Shown one piece after another: positions 44,693 through 53,383 of a stretch of 64,000 bases of DNA (within the stretch, counting starts at the first letter, position 1; every line of letters starts with the position of its first letter). The notes under the pieces were generated by a model. That model was not told the origin of the DNA, ran no database searches, and saw nothing but the letters and a program-made list of their open reading frames with translations. The DNA comes from Streptomyces akebiae (GTDB lineage Bacteria; Actinomycetota; Actinomycetes; Streptomycetales; Streptomycetaceae): positions 5,456,001 through 5,520,000 of the forward strand of contig NZ_CP080647.1 in the NCBI RefSeq assembly GCF_019599145.1, written 5' to 3'. Made by a program: the position numbers and the translations under genes.

Positions 44693-44947
44693 ATGCCAAA
44701 GGGCACCGTCCGCTACTGGGCCGCAGCCAAGTCCGCAGCCGGCGTCGCCGAGGAGCCCTACGACGCGGCCACCCTCGCGGACGCCCTGACCGCGGCCCGC
44801 GACCGACACCCCGGCGAACTCGTCCGCGTCCTGCGGCGATGCTCGTTCCTCGTCGACGGAAACCCCGTGGGTACCCGTGCGCATGAGACGGTACGTCTGG
44901 CCGAGGGCGGCACGGTCGAGGTGCTCCCGCCGTTCGCAGGAGGGTGA
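44693..44947 (+). CDS. MoaD/ThiS-family small sulfur-carrier-like protein
   Basis: The 84-residue beta-grasp protein (GTVRYWAAAKSAAGV…LVDGNPVG…GGTVEVLPPFAGG) ends in the Gly-Gly that is adenylated and thiocarboxylated in MoaD and ThiS. It may carry sulfur for molybdopterin or another pathway; no moaE or thiF homologue is adjacent. It starts about 30 bases after the hydrolase gene. Confidence 0.88.
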   Translation: MPKGTVRYWAAAKSAAGVAEEPYDAATLADALTAARDRHPGELVRVLRRCSFLVDGNPVGTRAHETVRLAEGGTVEVLPPFAGG

Positions 44948-44957
44948 CCCCCACATC

Positions 44958-46235
44958 ATGAGCAACCAGCCGTACGGGTACGAGGGCCACCCAGGACAGC
45001 AGGGCCACCAGGGGCAGCACGGACAGCAGGGGCAGCACGGCCAGCAGGGTTACGACGCGTACCAGCAGTCGCAGCCCCAGGCGCAGCCGCACTGGCAGGG
45101 CTACGACGAGAGCCAGGCCGCCCACGCCCAGCAGTACACCCAGCAGTGGGAGGGCCAGACCTGGGAGACCCAGATCCAGCCCCAGACCCCGCCCGCCGCC
45201 AACCTGACGGAGACGGCGTACCTGCCTCAGCAGGTGGACGCCCCGAACGGTTCCCCGAACGGGCAGTACGGCCAGAACGAGCAGTACGGCGGCCAGTACG
45301 CCGCTCAGGCCCAGCACCAGCCACACCAGCACCGGCAGCACCAACCCCAAGCCCAGCCCCAGTTCCAGGCGCAGCCTCAATCCCAGCCTCAAGCCCCGGC
45401 CCAGTCCCAAGCCGCTCCGGACGCTGCCGCGGATCCCGCGCCCGGCTACGGCCCGCCCACGCTCACCGGCAACACCCGGGTCACCGACGCCCAGCGGGCA
45501 CGGGCCGAGGGCCGGTCGCCGATCATCGAGCCCGGGATGCAGCCGGCGCTGATCACGGCCGTCCTGGGCCTGCTGCTGGCCGGCGCCGCCGCGGTCGGGG
45601 AGTACGCCCTCGCCGTACCCCTGGTGGTCCTCCAGGCCGTGACGGCGGCGGGCTGGTTCCGGCTGAACGGCATGTGGCCGGCCCGGCAGGGCATCGTGCT
45701 GGCCTTCGCGGGCGCCCTCGCGGCGGACGCGGCCCTCTTCGCGGCCGGCCGGGAGCACGCGCCCGCCGCGATCCTCGGGACGCTCGGCGTGTGGGTCCTG
45801 CTCGGCATCGTGCTGGGGCTGCGCAGTCACGCGGACCCGGACGAGCGGATGTACGGCCTGATGGCGACGGTGGCCTCGTCGGCGCTGGCGATCATCGCGA
45901 CCGGCTATCTGGCGGCCGTGGCGGACGCGGTGACGGTCGGCGGGGTCGCGGTCGCGGTGGCCGTCCTGGCCCGCGCCCTGCCGCTGCCCACCGCGGCCTC
46001 GGTGGTCGTCTCGCTGCTGGCGGCCGCCGGCGCGGGCATCGCCGTCGGCGGTGCGACCGAGCTGGGCACGTCCGGCGCCCTCCTCGGGGCCGGTGCCGGA
46101 CTCTGCGCCCTCATCGGCCACCGCGTCGCCAGCTACGACTACCCCTCCCGCTTCGTCCACTTCACCGCGGGCGTCGCCCTCCCGCTGACGGCGGCGGCCC
46201 CGGCGGTGTATCTGCTGGGCCGCGCGTTGGTCTGA
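44958..46235 (+). CDS. Multi-pass membrane protein with Gln-rich cytoplasmic N-terminus
   Basis: The 425-residue protein starts with ~190 residues rich in Gln, Tyr, Gly and Pro, including QQGQHGQQGQHGQQG micro-repeats. These are followed by about nine hydrophobic helices (from ALITAVLGLLLAGAAAV to AAPAVYLLGRAL). Such disordered Q/Y/G tails occur in many Streptomyces membrane proteins. It follows the MoaD-like gene by 10 bases. No transport motif recognised. Confidence 0.82.
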   Translation: MSNQPYGYEGHPGQQGHQGQHGQQGQHGQQGYDAYQQSQPQAQPHWQGYDESQAAHAQQYTQQWEGQTWETQIQPQTPPAANLTETAYLPQQVDAPNGSPNGQYGQNEQYGGQYAAQAQHQPHQHRQHQPQAQPQFQAQPQSQPQAPAQSQAAPDAAADPAPGYGPPTLTGNTRVTDAQRARAEGRSPIIEPGMQPALITAVLGLLLAGAAAVGEYALAVPLVVLQAVTAAGWFRLNGMWPARQGIVLAFAGALAADAALFAAGREHAPAAILGTLGVWVLLGIVLGLRSHADPDERMYGLMATVASSALAIIATGYLAAVADAVTVGGVAVAVAVLARALPLPTAASVVVSLLAAAGAGIAVGGATELGTSGALLGAGAGLCALIGHRVASYDYPSRFVHFTAGVALPLTAAAPAVYLLGRALV

Positions 46236-46437
46236 CGAGAGTGCGTTGCCGGGTGCGGGTGCGGGTGAGCGAGAAGCTCCACGCATCCGCACCCGCACCT
46301 GCATCCGCACCCACCAACGCCCCCTGTCACAGCTGATCAACAAGCCGGGCCGACCCTCCCCGCCCTCACGCCCGCCCGATTACCCTCGCGTAGACACCGT
46401 TCGGCCGCCGAGTGGACTACGTGGGGAACACCGAGAG

Positions 46438-47172
46438 ATGCGCGCACTGCGAATACTTGTCATCGTCGCCGTGATCCTGGGCGGCCTCTTCGTGGTCGCG
46501 GACCGCGTGGCCGTCGGTTTCGCCGAGGACGAGGCGGCCCGGCAGCTGAAGGCGAGCGAGGGCCTGACGAGCACCCCGGACGTGTCCATCAAGGGGTTCC
46601 CGTTCCTCACCCAGGTCGCGGGCGGCGAACTGGACGACGTCGAGGTCGGCATCGAGAACTTCGAGGCGAGCACCGGCAAGCCCGACGAGAGCATCCGCAT
46701 CGCCGACCTGAAGGCGACCATGCGCGGCGTCACGTTCTCCAGCGACTACAGCTCCGCCACGGCCACCAGCGCCACCGGCACCGCGACCATCGCGTACGAC
46801 GAGCTCCTCAAGGCCGCCAAGTCGGAGCCCACCGATGTGGGTCTCGGCTTCACCGCCCGCGTCGTCGGCCTCTCCGACGGCGGCAAGGGCAAGATCAAGG
46901 TCAACGTCGAGATCGACCCGCCGGCCCTCGACCCCCAGACCGTCTCCGTCCTCAGCACCGTCAGCGTCAAGGGCGACAAGGTCGAGGTGCAGGCCGACTC
47001 GCTGCCCAGCCTGGGCGGCGCCGACGTCGCCGAGAACGCCGTCCGTTCGATCACCGACTTCCAGCAGGCCATCGACGACCTCCCCGGCGGCATCAAGCTC
47101 GACAAGGTCGAGGCGGCGCCGGGTGGTGTGGAGATCACGGTAAAGGGTTCGAACGTCAGGCTGGCGGGGTAG
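46438..47172 (+). CDS. DUF2993 membrane-anchored/secreted protein
   Basis: The 244-residue protein has an N-terminal hydrophobic signal or anchor (RILVIVAVILGGLFVVADRVAV) and then the DUF2993 domain (IKGFPFLTQVAGGELDDVEVGIENF…IRIADLKATMRGV). DUF2993 is a beta-rich lipid-binding-like fold common in Actinobacteria and cyanobacteria. It probably sits outside the membrane. Transcribed alone, upstream of the sulfur block. Confidence 0.88.
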   Translation: MRALRILVIVAVILGGLFVVADRVAVGFAEDEAARQLKASEGLTSTPDVSIKGFPFLTQVAGGELDDVEVGIENFEASTGKPDESIRIADLKATMRGVTFSSDYSSATATSATGTATIAYDELLKAAKSEPTDVGLGFTARVVGLSDGGKGKIKVNVEIDPPALDPQTVSVLSTVSVKGDKVEVQADSLPSLGGADVAENAVRSITDFQQAIDDLPGGIKLDKVEAAPGGVEITVKGSNVRLAG

Positions 47173-47391
47173 GACGACGGTCGGCTTCTCCCTCGGCCGT
47201 ACTGCCGCTCGGCGGTGTCCGAAAGGCGAGACGACGCCGTCCGTACCGTAGATGTGACGACGGCTACAACGGCCCGTCCGCCCCGCCACCACAGCCTCCG
47301 CAGCCACTTCGTCCCACATTCCGGACGATCGCGTCTCACCATACGACATGCCGGTGACACGCCCGCCCGTCCGTCCCTACGATCGACACTC

Positions 47392-47472
47392 ATGAAGCGA
47401 CAGGCGGATCTCACGAAGCGGCGGGCAGTAGACCTGTGCCGCGTCGCCGCCATGCTCTGTCGCCCCTTCTGA
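47392..47472 (+). CDS. Cys-containing leader peptide of the cysA operon (Ms4527A/CysLP type)
   Basis: The 26-residue peptide starts MKRQADLTKRRAVDLC and continues RVAAMLCRPF, with two Cys (underlying C-x6-C) near the C-terminus. This closely matches the actinobacterial Cys-containing leader peptides found before sulfur-assimilation genes, whose translation monitors cysteine supply and attenuates the downstream operon. A TACGAT -10 element ends 8 bases before the ATG and no Shine-Dalgarno is present, so it is probably leaderless. The cysA gene begins 130 bases later. Confidence 0.85.
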   Translation: MKRQADLTKRRAVDLCRVAAMLCRPF

Positions 47473-47602
47473 GCGGCGGCTTTCCGCTGTCGCGTTTCCC
47501 CGATGCCGCCCTGTCCAGCCAGGGCCCACCCCTGCGTGCCCCGGCCGAAGCGCCGGAGGCAACCCGCACGCCCCGCCGCAACTGCCCCGGAGGAGAAACA
47601 GC

Positions 47603-48442
47603 ATGAGCCGCAGCGACGTCCTGGTAGACGCCGACTGGGTCGAGGCCAACCTCGACGACCCGAACATCGCCATCGTCGAGGTCGACGAGGACACGACCGC
47701 GTACGAGAAGAACCACATCAAGAACGCGATCCGGATCGACTGGACCAAGGACCTCCAGGACCCGGTCCGCCGTGACTTCGTCGACCAGGAGGGCTTCGAG
47801 AAGCTCCTGTCGGAGAAGGGCATCGGCAACGACACCCTGGTCGTCCTCTACGGCGGCAACAACAACTGGTTCGCGTCCTACGCCTACTGGTACTTCAAGC
47901 TGTACGGCCACGAGAACGTCAAGCTGCTCGACGGTGGCCGCAAGAAGTGGGAGCTGGACGCCCGCGAGCTGGTCGACGAGGTGCCGGTGCGCCCCGCGAC
48001 CGAGTACAAGGCCAAGCCGCAGAACACCGCGATCCGTGCCTTCCGTGACGACGTCGTCGCCGCGATCGGCTCGCAGAACCTGGTCGACGTGCGCTCGCCC
48101 GACGAGTTCTCCGGCAAGCTGCTCGCCCCGGCCCACCTGCCGCAGGAGCAGTCGCAGCGTCCGGGCCACGTCCCGTCCGCCCGCAACATCCCGTGGTCGA
48201 AGAACGCCAACGACGACGGCACCTTCAAGTCGGACGAGGAGCTCAAGGAGCTCTACGCCGAGGAGCAGGTGGACCTCGCGAAGGACACCATCGCCTACTG
48301 CCGCATCGGTGAGCGCTCCGCGCTGACCTGGTTCGTCCTGCACGAGCTGCTCGGTGTCGAGAACGTCAAGAACTACGACGGCTCCTGGACCGAGTACGGC
48401 AGCCTCGTCGGCGTCCCGATCGAGCTCGGCGCCAACAAGTAA
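47603..48442 (+). CDS. cysA: Thiosulfate sulfurtransferase (rhodanese)
   Basis: The 279-residue protein has two rhodanese domains. The N-terminal one (about 1-125) is inactive. The C-terminal one (about 150-275) carries the catalytic Cys in AYCRIGERSALTWF, with the CRIGERS loop typical of actinobacterial CysA/SseA. It transfers sulfane sulfur from thiosulfate to a thiophilic acceptor. GGAGGAG precedes the ATG. It is the first enzyme gene after the leader peptide and is followed by DUF1416. Confidence 0.94.
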   Translation: MSRSDVLVDADWVEANLDDPNIAIVEVDEDTTAYEKNHIKNAIRIDWTKDLQDPVRRDFVDQEGFEKLLSEKGIGNDTLVVLYGGNNNWFASYAYWYFKLYGHENVKLLDGGRKKWELDARELVDEVPVRPATEYKAKPQNTAIRAFRDDVVAAIGSQNLVDVRSPDEFSGKLLAPAHLPQEQSQRPGHVPSARNIPWSKNANDDGTFKSDEELKELYAEEQVDLAKDTIAYCRIGERSALTWFVLHELLGVENVKNYDGSWTEYGSLVGVPIELGANK

Positions 48443-48518
48443 GCACCCAGCGGTACCCGCACACCCCCGTTCGTCCCGACCGGCCTTCCTTCCGGTCAGA
48501 CCCCTGATGGAGAAAGAC

Positions 48519-48806
48519 ATGTGTGGAGCGAAGGCCGGCGGCCCCGACGCCTCGACGATCAAGCCCGGTGAGACCACGATCCAGGGTCAGGTGACCCGCG
48601 ACGGCGAGCCGGTGACGGGCTACGTCCGTCTGCTGGACTCGACCGGCGAGTTCACGGCGGAGGTCCCGACCTCCGCGACGGGCCAGTTCCGCTTCTACGC
48701 GGCCGAGGGCACCTGGACCGTCCGCGCGCTCGTCCCCGGCGGCACCGCCGACCGGACCGTCGTCGCCGAGAAGGGCGGCCTGGCGGAGGTCGCGATCGCC
48801 GTCTGA
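48519..48806 (+). CDS. DUF1416 protein
   Basis: The 95-residue protein MCGAKAGGPDASTIKPGETTIQG… is a beta-rich, single-domain DUF1416 protein, almost always encoded directly after cysA in Actinobacteria. ATG 48519 was chosen because GGAG lies 6 bases upstream and the family starts MCGAK; ATG 48507 would add MEKD. The N-terminal Cys (residue 2) may be functional. It probably assists sulfur transfer. Confidence 0.9.
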   Translation: MCGAKAGGPDASTIKPGETTIQGQVTRDGEPVTGYVRLLDSTGEFTAEVPTSATGQFRFYAAEGTWTVRALVPGGTADRTVVAEKGGLAEVAIAV

Positions 48807-48891
48807 GACGGGCTCGTCGAACAGTCGAACAGCTGAGGGCCGCACTCCACGGAGTGCGGCCCTCAGCCGTGCGCGGACCTACGCTGGAGGT

Positions 48892-49152
48892 ATGTACGCC
48901 CGCAGGCGCCACCTGTACTTCGCCATGATGGGCACGTGCCTGGCCCTCTTCGTCCTGGCCTGGGGCGTCGTACGCCTCTGGTCGGTCCCGGTCGCGGTCG
49001 GCATGTGCGTGGTCGCCATGGTCATCCCGCCGCTCGCCGCCGTCGTCGCCAACCGGCGCGGCCCCGACGACCGCTGGTGGGACGACCCCTCCGGCGACCC
49101 GAAGTCCGACGAGTGGTGGGACGAGCTGGACGGCAAGAGACGCCGATCGTGA
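48892..49152 (+). CDS. DUF3099 small membrane protein
   Basis: The 86-residue protein has two membrane helices (LYFAMMGTCLALFVLAWGVV and PVAVGMCVVAMVIPPLAAVV) and a Trp/Asp-rich tail (RGPDDRWWDDP…DEWWDEL). This matches the DUF3099 family, found throughout Streptomyces next to the cysA-DUF1416 pair. Function unknown. Confidence 0.88.
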   Translation: MYARRRHLYFAMMGTCLALFVLAWGVVRLWSVPVAVGMCVVAMVIPPLAAVVANRRGPDDRWWDDPSGDPKSDEWWDELDGKRRRS

Positions 49153-49211
49153 TCCGGGACGCCCGGACGCCCGGTGGCGGCGGACCTGGGGCCCGCGCCG
49201 GACGAGTGCCC

Positions 49212-49574
49212 TCAGTAGACGAGCGCCTGGGTGTCGTCCGCCATGGCCTCCTGCACGAACACCTGGGCGCCGGCGATCCGTACGCCCTCGATGACGTCCT
49301 TCTCGGTGATGTCCCGGCGGGCCGCGCACTGGGTGCACAGGGTGATCCGGCCGCCCGCGAGCAGCGAGTCGATCAGATCGGGCAGCGGGGCGGCGTGCGG
49401 CAGCTCGAACTCGGCGGCGCGGCCGGGCAGCGCGAACCACGCGGACTCGCCCGTCAGCCAGAGGGACACCTCGACACCGCTGGCGACGGCCACCGCCGCC
49501 ACCGTGAACGCCTGAGAGCACCGCTCAGGGGCATCGGCCCCCGCCGTCACCTTGATCACGAGCTTCTTCGCCAT
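49212..49574 (-). CDS. DsrE-family sulfur-relay-like protein
   Basis: The 120-residue protein has the DsrE/TusD-like fold (KLVIKVTAGADAPERCSQAFTVAAVAVASG…EVSLWLTGESAW) and a CTQC motif near residue 89 that could carry persulfide. It faces the DUF3099 gene convergently. Its position in the sulfur block fits a sulfur-handling role, but no partner subunits are present. Confidence 0.88.
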   Translation of the reverse strand: MAKKLVIKVTAGADAPERCSQAFTVAAVAVASGVEVSLWLTGESAWFALPGRAAEFELPHAAPLPDLIDSLLAGGRITLCTQCAARRDITEKDVIEGVRIAGAQVFVQEAMADDTQALVY

Positions 49575-49884
49575 GCCCGCATGCTAGTGCCGCGACCGGC
49601 GACGTTCTCCCCGTCGGACGCCCGGCACGCCCGCTCGCCGCACCGGCCGAAAGCCCAAGTACGTCCCGTACGAGGCCTTCCGGCCGGCTCGCCGACACGC
49701 TCCCCCACGCTCGGCTGCGCTCGCGCGGGCGGTGTCCCCACGACGCCGCTCCTTCCTCCACGGAGGTTCATCAGAAGGGCCCTAGTCCGAATCGTGATCA
49801 TCCTCGGTGCAACCCCGTGTGCGGTCCATGGGTCTCCTGTGCGCGGATAAGGAGTCCGCGCTTCACGTTCTGCGGGGGAGTGCC
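49575..49884. repeat. Intergenic region with a second dispersed palindromic element
   Basis: No convincing gene lies in this ~310-base gap. At about 49697-49742 it holds CTCCCCCACGCTCGGCTGCG followed by CTCGCGCGGGCGGTGTCCCC. This resembles another palindromic repeat that is widespread in Streptomyces intergenic DNA. The rest contains the promoter region for the rightward gene cluster. Confidence 0.55.
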
Positions 49885-50643
49885 TTGGAAGTGCCGGAAA
49901 GACCCGAAGGGGAGTTCTCGGAGCCCGTCGCCCGCGCGCGGCGCCGGGGGCGCGGCGTCCTGTTCGTCGCCGCGGCGGCGGTGCTGGGGGTGATCGCCGG
50001 AACCTGTGCCGGATACCTCGTCCAGACCGACCGGGAGCCCACCGCACTGCCCCCGCTCTCGCAGCCGGTGATGGACCGGGCCGAGGGCGAGGGACCCGAG
50101 CCGCTCTCCGCCGCCCAGGACCGCAAGGTGAAGACGGACGGCGATCTGCGCCGGCTTCTGCTGAAGAAGCCGGCGGGCGCCAAGAAGGCCGAGTGGCTGG
50201 AGAGCGCCGACGGCTGGATGACCATGGCCGCCTACTCCGACGCCTTCACCGATCCGAACGAGAAGTTCGGTGCCCTCGTCAACGACGAGTTCCGCCGGGC
50301 AGCCGTCGTCGGCTGGGAAGTCGGCAACTCGTACCAGGTGGAGATCAGGCTGGTCCAGTTCCGGCAGCACAACAGCATGGCCGCCGGCGACTCCAGCAAC
50401 AACCACCAGACCTGGGCGGAGGAGGAGCCGGACACCGACAGCTGGGGCATCCCTGGCACGGGGGACGGGATGGCGTACGTCCACACCCGGCCGGACACCG
50501 AGCCCGGATACGAGCCGCTGTACAGCGCCGAGGCGCACGCCTGGCGCGGGGACGTCGCGATGGAGATCTGGGTCTACGGCGCCAAGGTGATCCCCAAGAA
50601 GATGATCATGGGTCTGGCCGAGCGACAGATGGAGCGTTTGTGA
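49885..50643 (+). CDS. Membrane-anchored protein of unknown function, paralogue 1
   Basis: The 252-residue protein has a short basic N-terminus, one membrane helix (GVLFVAAAAVLGVIAGTCAGYLV) and an extracytoplasmic domain. That domain contains DLRRLLLKKPAGAKKAEWLESADGW and GWEVGNSYQVEIRLVQF. It is clearly similar to the protein encoded two genes downstream. The start is uncertain: TTG 49885 or GTG 49891 follow GGGGGAG, while GTG 49807 and ATG 49828 are further upstream. The stop overlaps the next gene by 4 bp. Confidence 0.75.
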   Translation: MEVPERPEGEFSEPVARARRRGRGVLFVAAAAVLGVIAGTCAGYLVQTDREPTALPPLSQPVMDRAEGEGPEPLSAAQDRKVKTDGDLRRLLLKKPAGAKKAEWLESADGWMTMAAYSDAFTDPNEKFGALVNDEFRRAAVVGWEVGNSYQVEIRLVQFRQHNSMAAGDSSNNHQTWAEEEPDTDSWGIPGTGDGMAYVHTRPDTEPGYEPLYSAEAHAWRGDVAMEIWVYGAKVIPKKMIMGLAERQMERL

Positions 50644-51581
50644 GCGCGGACGAGACGCCGGGGCAGCAGACGCCGCGGCAGGAGGCGACCGGGCAGCCGC
50701 CGGGTCAGGAGACGCAGGGTCCGGAGATGGCGGGTCCGGAGATGGCGGGTCCGGAGATGGAGGGTCCGGAGATGGAGGGTCCGGAGACGGCCGCGCCGGG
50801 TACCGGACGGCCCGCGCCGCGTCGGCGAATCGCGGTGGTCGCCGGGGCCGCGCTGCTCGTGGGGGCCCTGATCGCCGGGGTGGGGTTCACGGTCGTGACC
50901 GTACGGGGCGCGGACCGCGACGCGGGCGCTCCGAACTGGAAGTTCCCCGAGGACGAGGGTGAGGGCGAGAGCGAGGCGCGGGCCCGGGCGGAGAAGGCGA
51001 CGGCACAGCCGGGTCTCGCGGGGCTGCTGGTGCCGTACGGCACCGACACCTGGGTCCAGGGGCCGGATCTCGCGGAGTTCGGCTCCGACGCGGAGTTCAG
51101 CGGCGCCCAGGCCACGGCCCTGCGCAAGAAGTCCCTGAGCGGTCTGCCCCGGGCCCAGCGCAAGCGGCTGGAGAGGCAGATCGACCGGCAGCGCATCAAG
51201 GGCATGGCGATGCGCAGCTACTTCAGCACGGATTCGTTCGGCTACCGGACCGATGAGGGCATCTCCTCGGTCAGCATCACACTCGCCCGCATGGAGAACA
51301 GGAGCGCCTTGCGCGGCAGTTCGACGTTCCAGAACGAGTTCCTCGCCTCGCTGGACGTCTTCCGCGACGGCCCGCGGATCAAGGGCCACGACAACGCGAG
51401 GTGCTTCCTCACCCCGAAGGGCAGCGACAAGACCCTGGACGGGATGTTCTGCTCCGCCTACGCGGGCGACGTCCTCGTCACCCTCACCGCGAGCGCGGCG
51501 AAGCCCCTCGACAAGCGGGGCGCGGCAGAACTTCTGCGCACCCAGCTCGACCGTGTCGCCGAACAGGGGGTGTCCGTATGA
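50640..51581 (+). CDS. Membrane-anchored protein with GPEM repeats
   Basis: The 313-residue protein has a disordered N-terminus with five near-identical pentapeptides (GPEMA, GPEMA, GPEME, GPEME, GPETA), a membrane helix (AVVAGAALLVGALIAGVGFTVV) and a ~200-residue extracytoplasmic domain with two Cys (ARCFLTP and GMFCSAY). It is the middle gene of three with 4-bp overlaps, so the three proteins probably form a complex. Function unknown. Confidence 0.78.
   Translation: MSADETPGQQTPRQEATGQPPGQETQGPEMAGPEMAGPEMEGPEMEGPETAAPGTGRPAPRRRIAVVAGAALLVGALIAGVGFTVVTVRGADRDAGAPNWKFPEDEGEGESEARARAEKATAQPGLAGLLVPYGTDTWVQGPDLAEFGSDAEFSGAQATALRKKSLSGLPRAQRKRLERQIDRQRIKGMAMRSYFSTDSFGYRTDEGISSVSITLARMENRSALRGSSTFQNEFLASLDVFRDGPRIKGHDNARCFLTPKGSDKTLDGMFCSAYAGDVLVTLTASAAKPLDKRGAAELLRTQLDRVAEQGVSV
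50717..50790 (+). repeat. 15-bp coding tandem repeat
   Basis: About five copies of GGTCCGGAGATGGCG/AG occur in frame and encode the GPEM(A/E) pentapeptides of the middle membrane-anchored protein. The copy number may vary between strains. Confidence 0.8.
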
Positions 51582-52525
51582 GCGAGCAGTCACGCACCAC
51601 GGAAGAAGCCGTGCCGGAGACACCGGAGACACCGGAGACGTACGACGCCTCGGCTTCGGCGGCGGACACCGTGGAGCCGCCGGCCACGGAGCCCCCTGCC
51701 ACCGGGCCGGCACAGCCCCCGGTTCCCGAGCCGTCGCAGGTCCTTCCCCCGCACCCGCCCCGCCGTGAACGTCGGGTCCTGCGTGCCCTCCTCCGGTGGA
51801 CCGCCGCCGTCGCCGTCTTCGCCTCGGTGGTGACGGCCACGGCGTACGGGATCGCCACGGCGCAGCGCACGGACGTACCCGGTCTGGCCACGGAGTCGGA
51901 CGGGCGCTGGGTCTTCCCCCGGCTCGTCAGGCCGCCGCTGCCGTCCGGAAGCCCGGAGCCCTTCGCCGAGGACAACCCGGCCGGAGCCCATCACGCCGAT
52001 CTGCGCGCCCTCGTCCTGCCCGCGCCCGAGGGGGCGAAGGAGGACAGAGCGCTGCGTGGCTCGGACGGCTGGCTGCCGGTGAAGGAGTATCTGGCGGAGT
52101 TCGAGGCGGAGGACCGCGAGGAGTTGGGGCAGAAACTCGTCGACACCGGCCTGCGGCACATCGCCGCCCGGGGCTGGACCACCCCGGACGGCACCCGGAC
52201 GCGGGTCTACCTGCTCCGGTTCAACACGACGAACGTCGTGGACGCCGAGCTGGCGAGCCACGCCCTGGCCCACGTCAGCCCGACCTACCGGGTACGCGGT
52301 GCGGGCGAGGTCGAGTACGACGAGGACTTCCCGGAGGCGGCCTTCGTGCCGGGGATCGGCCGGACCGCCTATGCCGAGGCGAAGCCGTACGGTGCCGAGC
52401 AGGTCCGCCAGGCCTATGTCTCGGCGGGGGACGTGTACGCGGTGATCCTGCAGTCCCGAGAGGCGGGGGCTCCGGCGGTCCCCTTCTGGCAGACCGTGGT
52501 CCTGCAGAGCCAGCTGCTCGGCTGA
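51578..52525 (+). CDS. Membrane-anchored protein of unknown function, paralogue 2
   Basis: The 315-residue protein has an acidic/Pro-rich cytoplasmic tail of ~75 residues, a membrane helix (AAVAVFASVVTATAYGIAT) and an outer domain. The outer domain contains ADLRALVLPAPEGAKEDRALRGSDGW and HIAARGW, aligning with DLRRLLL…GAK…ADGW…VVGW of the first gene. The two outer genes are thus duplicates flanking an unrelated-looking middle gene. ATG 51578 overlaps the preceding stop. Confidence 0.78.
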   Translation: MSEQSRTTEEAVPETPETPETYDASASAADTVEPPATEPPATGPAQPPVPEPSQVLPPHPPRRERRVLRALLRWTAAVAVFASVVTATAYGIATAQRTDVPGLATESDGRWVFPRLVRPPLPSGSPEPFAEDNPAGAHHADLRALVLPAPEGAKEDRALRGSDGWLPVKEYLAEFEAEDREELGQKLVDTGLRHIAARGWTTPDGTRTRVYLLRFNTTNVVDAELASHALAHVSPTYRVRGAGEVEYDEDFPEAAFVPGIGRTAYAEAKPYGAEQVRQAYVSAGDVYAVILQSREAGAPAVPFWQTVVLQSQLLG

Positions 52526-52641
52526 CGCCCCCCGGGGAGGCAAGGGCCGACCTCACGCCGGCCCCCGGACCCCGGCCGCGTAAGCTGGGGTCCGGCCCTG
52601 TGTGCGTACCGCACGTCTCCCGCTCAATCGAGGAGCACCTC

Positions 52642-52740
52642 GTGATCATCTTCTTCGAGACCCTGCTGGTCCTGGTCGCCGTCGGCGTTCTCGCCTTCAC
52701 CGGCCTGGCCGTGAAGAAGCTGTACCAGGGCCAGCGCTGA
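52642..52740 (+). CDS. 32-residue single-span membrane peptide
   Basis: GTG 52642, preceded by GAGGAG at good spacing, encodes VIIFFETLLVLVAVGVLAF followed by TGLAVKKLYQGQR. This is one hydrophobic helix with a basic C-terminal tail. It stops 52 bases before the nitrobindin gene. The strong ribosome-binding site and clean architecture suggest a genuine small protein, perhaps acting with the neighbours. Confidence 0.7.
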   Translation: MIIFFETLLVLVAVGVLAFTGLAVKKLYQGQR

Positions 52741-52792
52741 CCCGCGTCCGACCGACGCCCAGGACCTCCAGGACTCCCAGGAACCGCCACTC

Positions 52793-53368
52793 ATGATCGA
52801 GATCCCGTCCGACCTCCACAAGGACCTCGTCCCCCTCGCCTTCCTGCTCGGCGACTGGGCCGGCGCGGGCGTCCACGACTTCCCCGGCTCCGAGAAGTGC
52901 AACTTCGGCCAGGAGGTCACCTTCACCCACGACGGCCGGGACTTCCTGGAGTACCGCTCCCGCACCTGGGTGCTGGACACGGACGGCAACAAGGTGCGGC
53001 CGCTGGAGACCGAGTCCGGGTTCTGGCGGGTGGACGCCGACCGCAAGGTCGAGATCGTCATGACCCGTGACGACGGTGTCGTCGAGGTCTGGTACGGCGA
53101 GCTGGCCAAGCAGAAGCCGCAGATCGACCTGGTCACGGACGCGGTCGCGCGTACGGCGGCCTCCGGTCCCTACAGCGGCGGCAAGCGGCTGTACGGCTAT
53201 GTGCACAGCGACCTGATGTGGGTCGGTGAGAAGTCCACCCCCGACGTCGAGCTGCGCCCCTACATGTCCGCGCACCTGAAGAAGGTCGTCACCGCCGAGG
53301 ACGTCGAACGCTGGGCCAAGGCCCTCCCGGACGACATGCCGGACGACGGCATCGCGTTCTTCAAGTAG
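52793..53368 (+). CDS. Nitrobindin-family heme-binding protein
   Basis: The 191-residue beta-barrel protein has the nitrobindin GxWxGxG motif (LGDWAGAG, about residues 19-26) and a C-terminal His in MSAHLKKV that would ligate heme. Nitrobindins bind ferric heme and isomerise peroxynitrite or sense NO. It is encoded 15 bases before nur, a pairing conserved in Streptomyces. Confidence 0.9.
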   Translation: MIEIPSDLHKDLVPLAFLLGDWAGAGVHDFPGSEKCNFGQEVTFTHDGRDFLEYRSRTWVLDTDGNKVRPLETESGFWRVDADRKVEIVMTRDDGVVEVWYGELAKQKPQIDLVTDAVARTAASGPYSGGKRLYGYVHSDLMWVGEKSTPDVELRPYMSAHLKKVVTAEDVERWAKALPDDMPDDGIAFFK

Positions 53369-53383
53369 TCCTAGACTCGTGGT

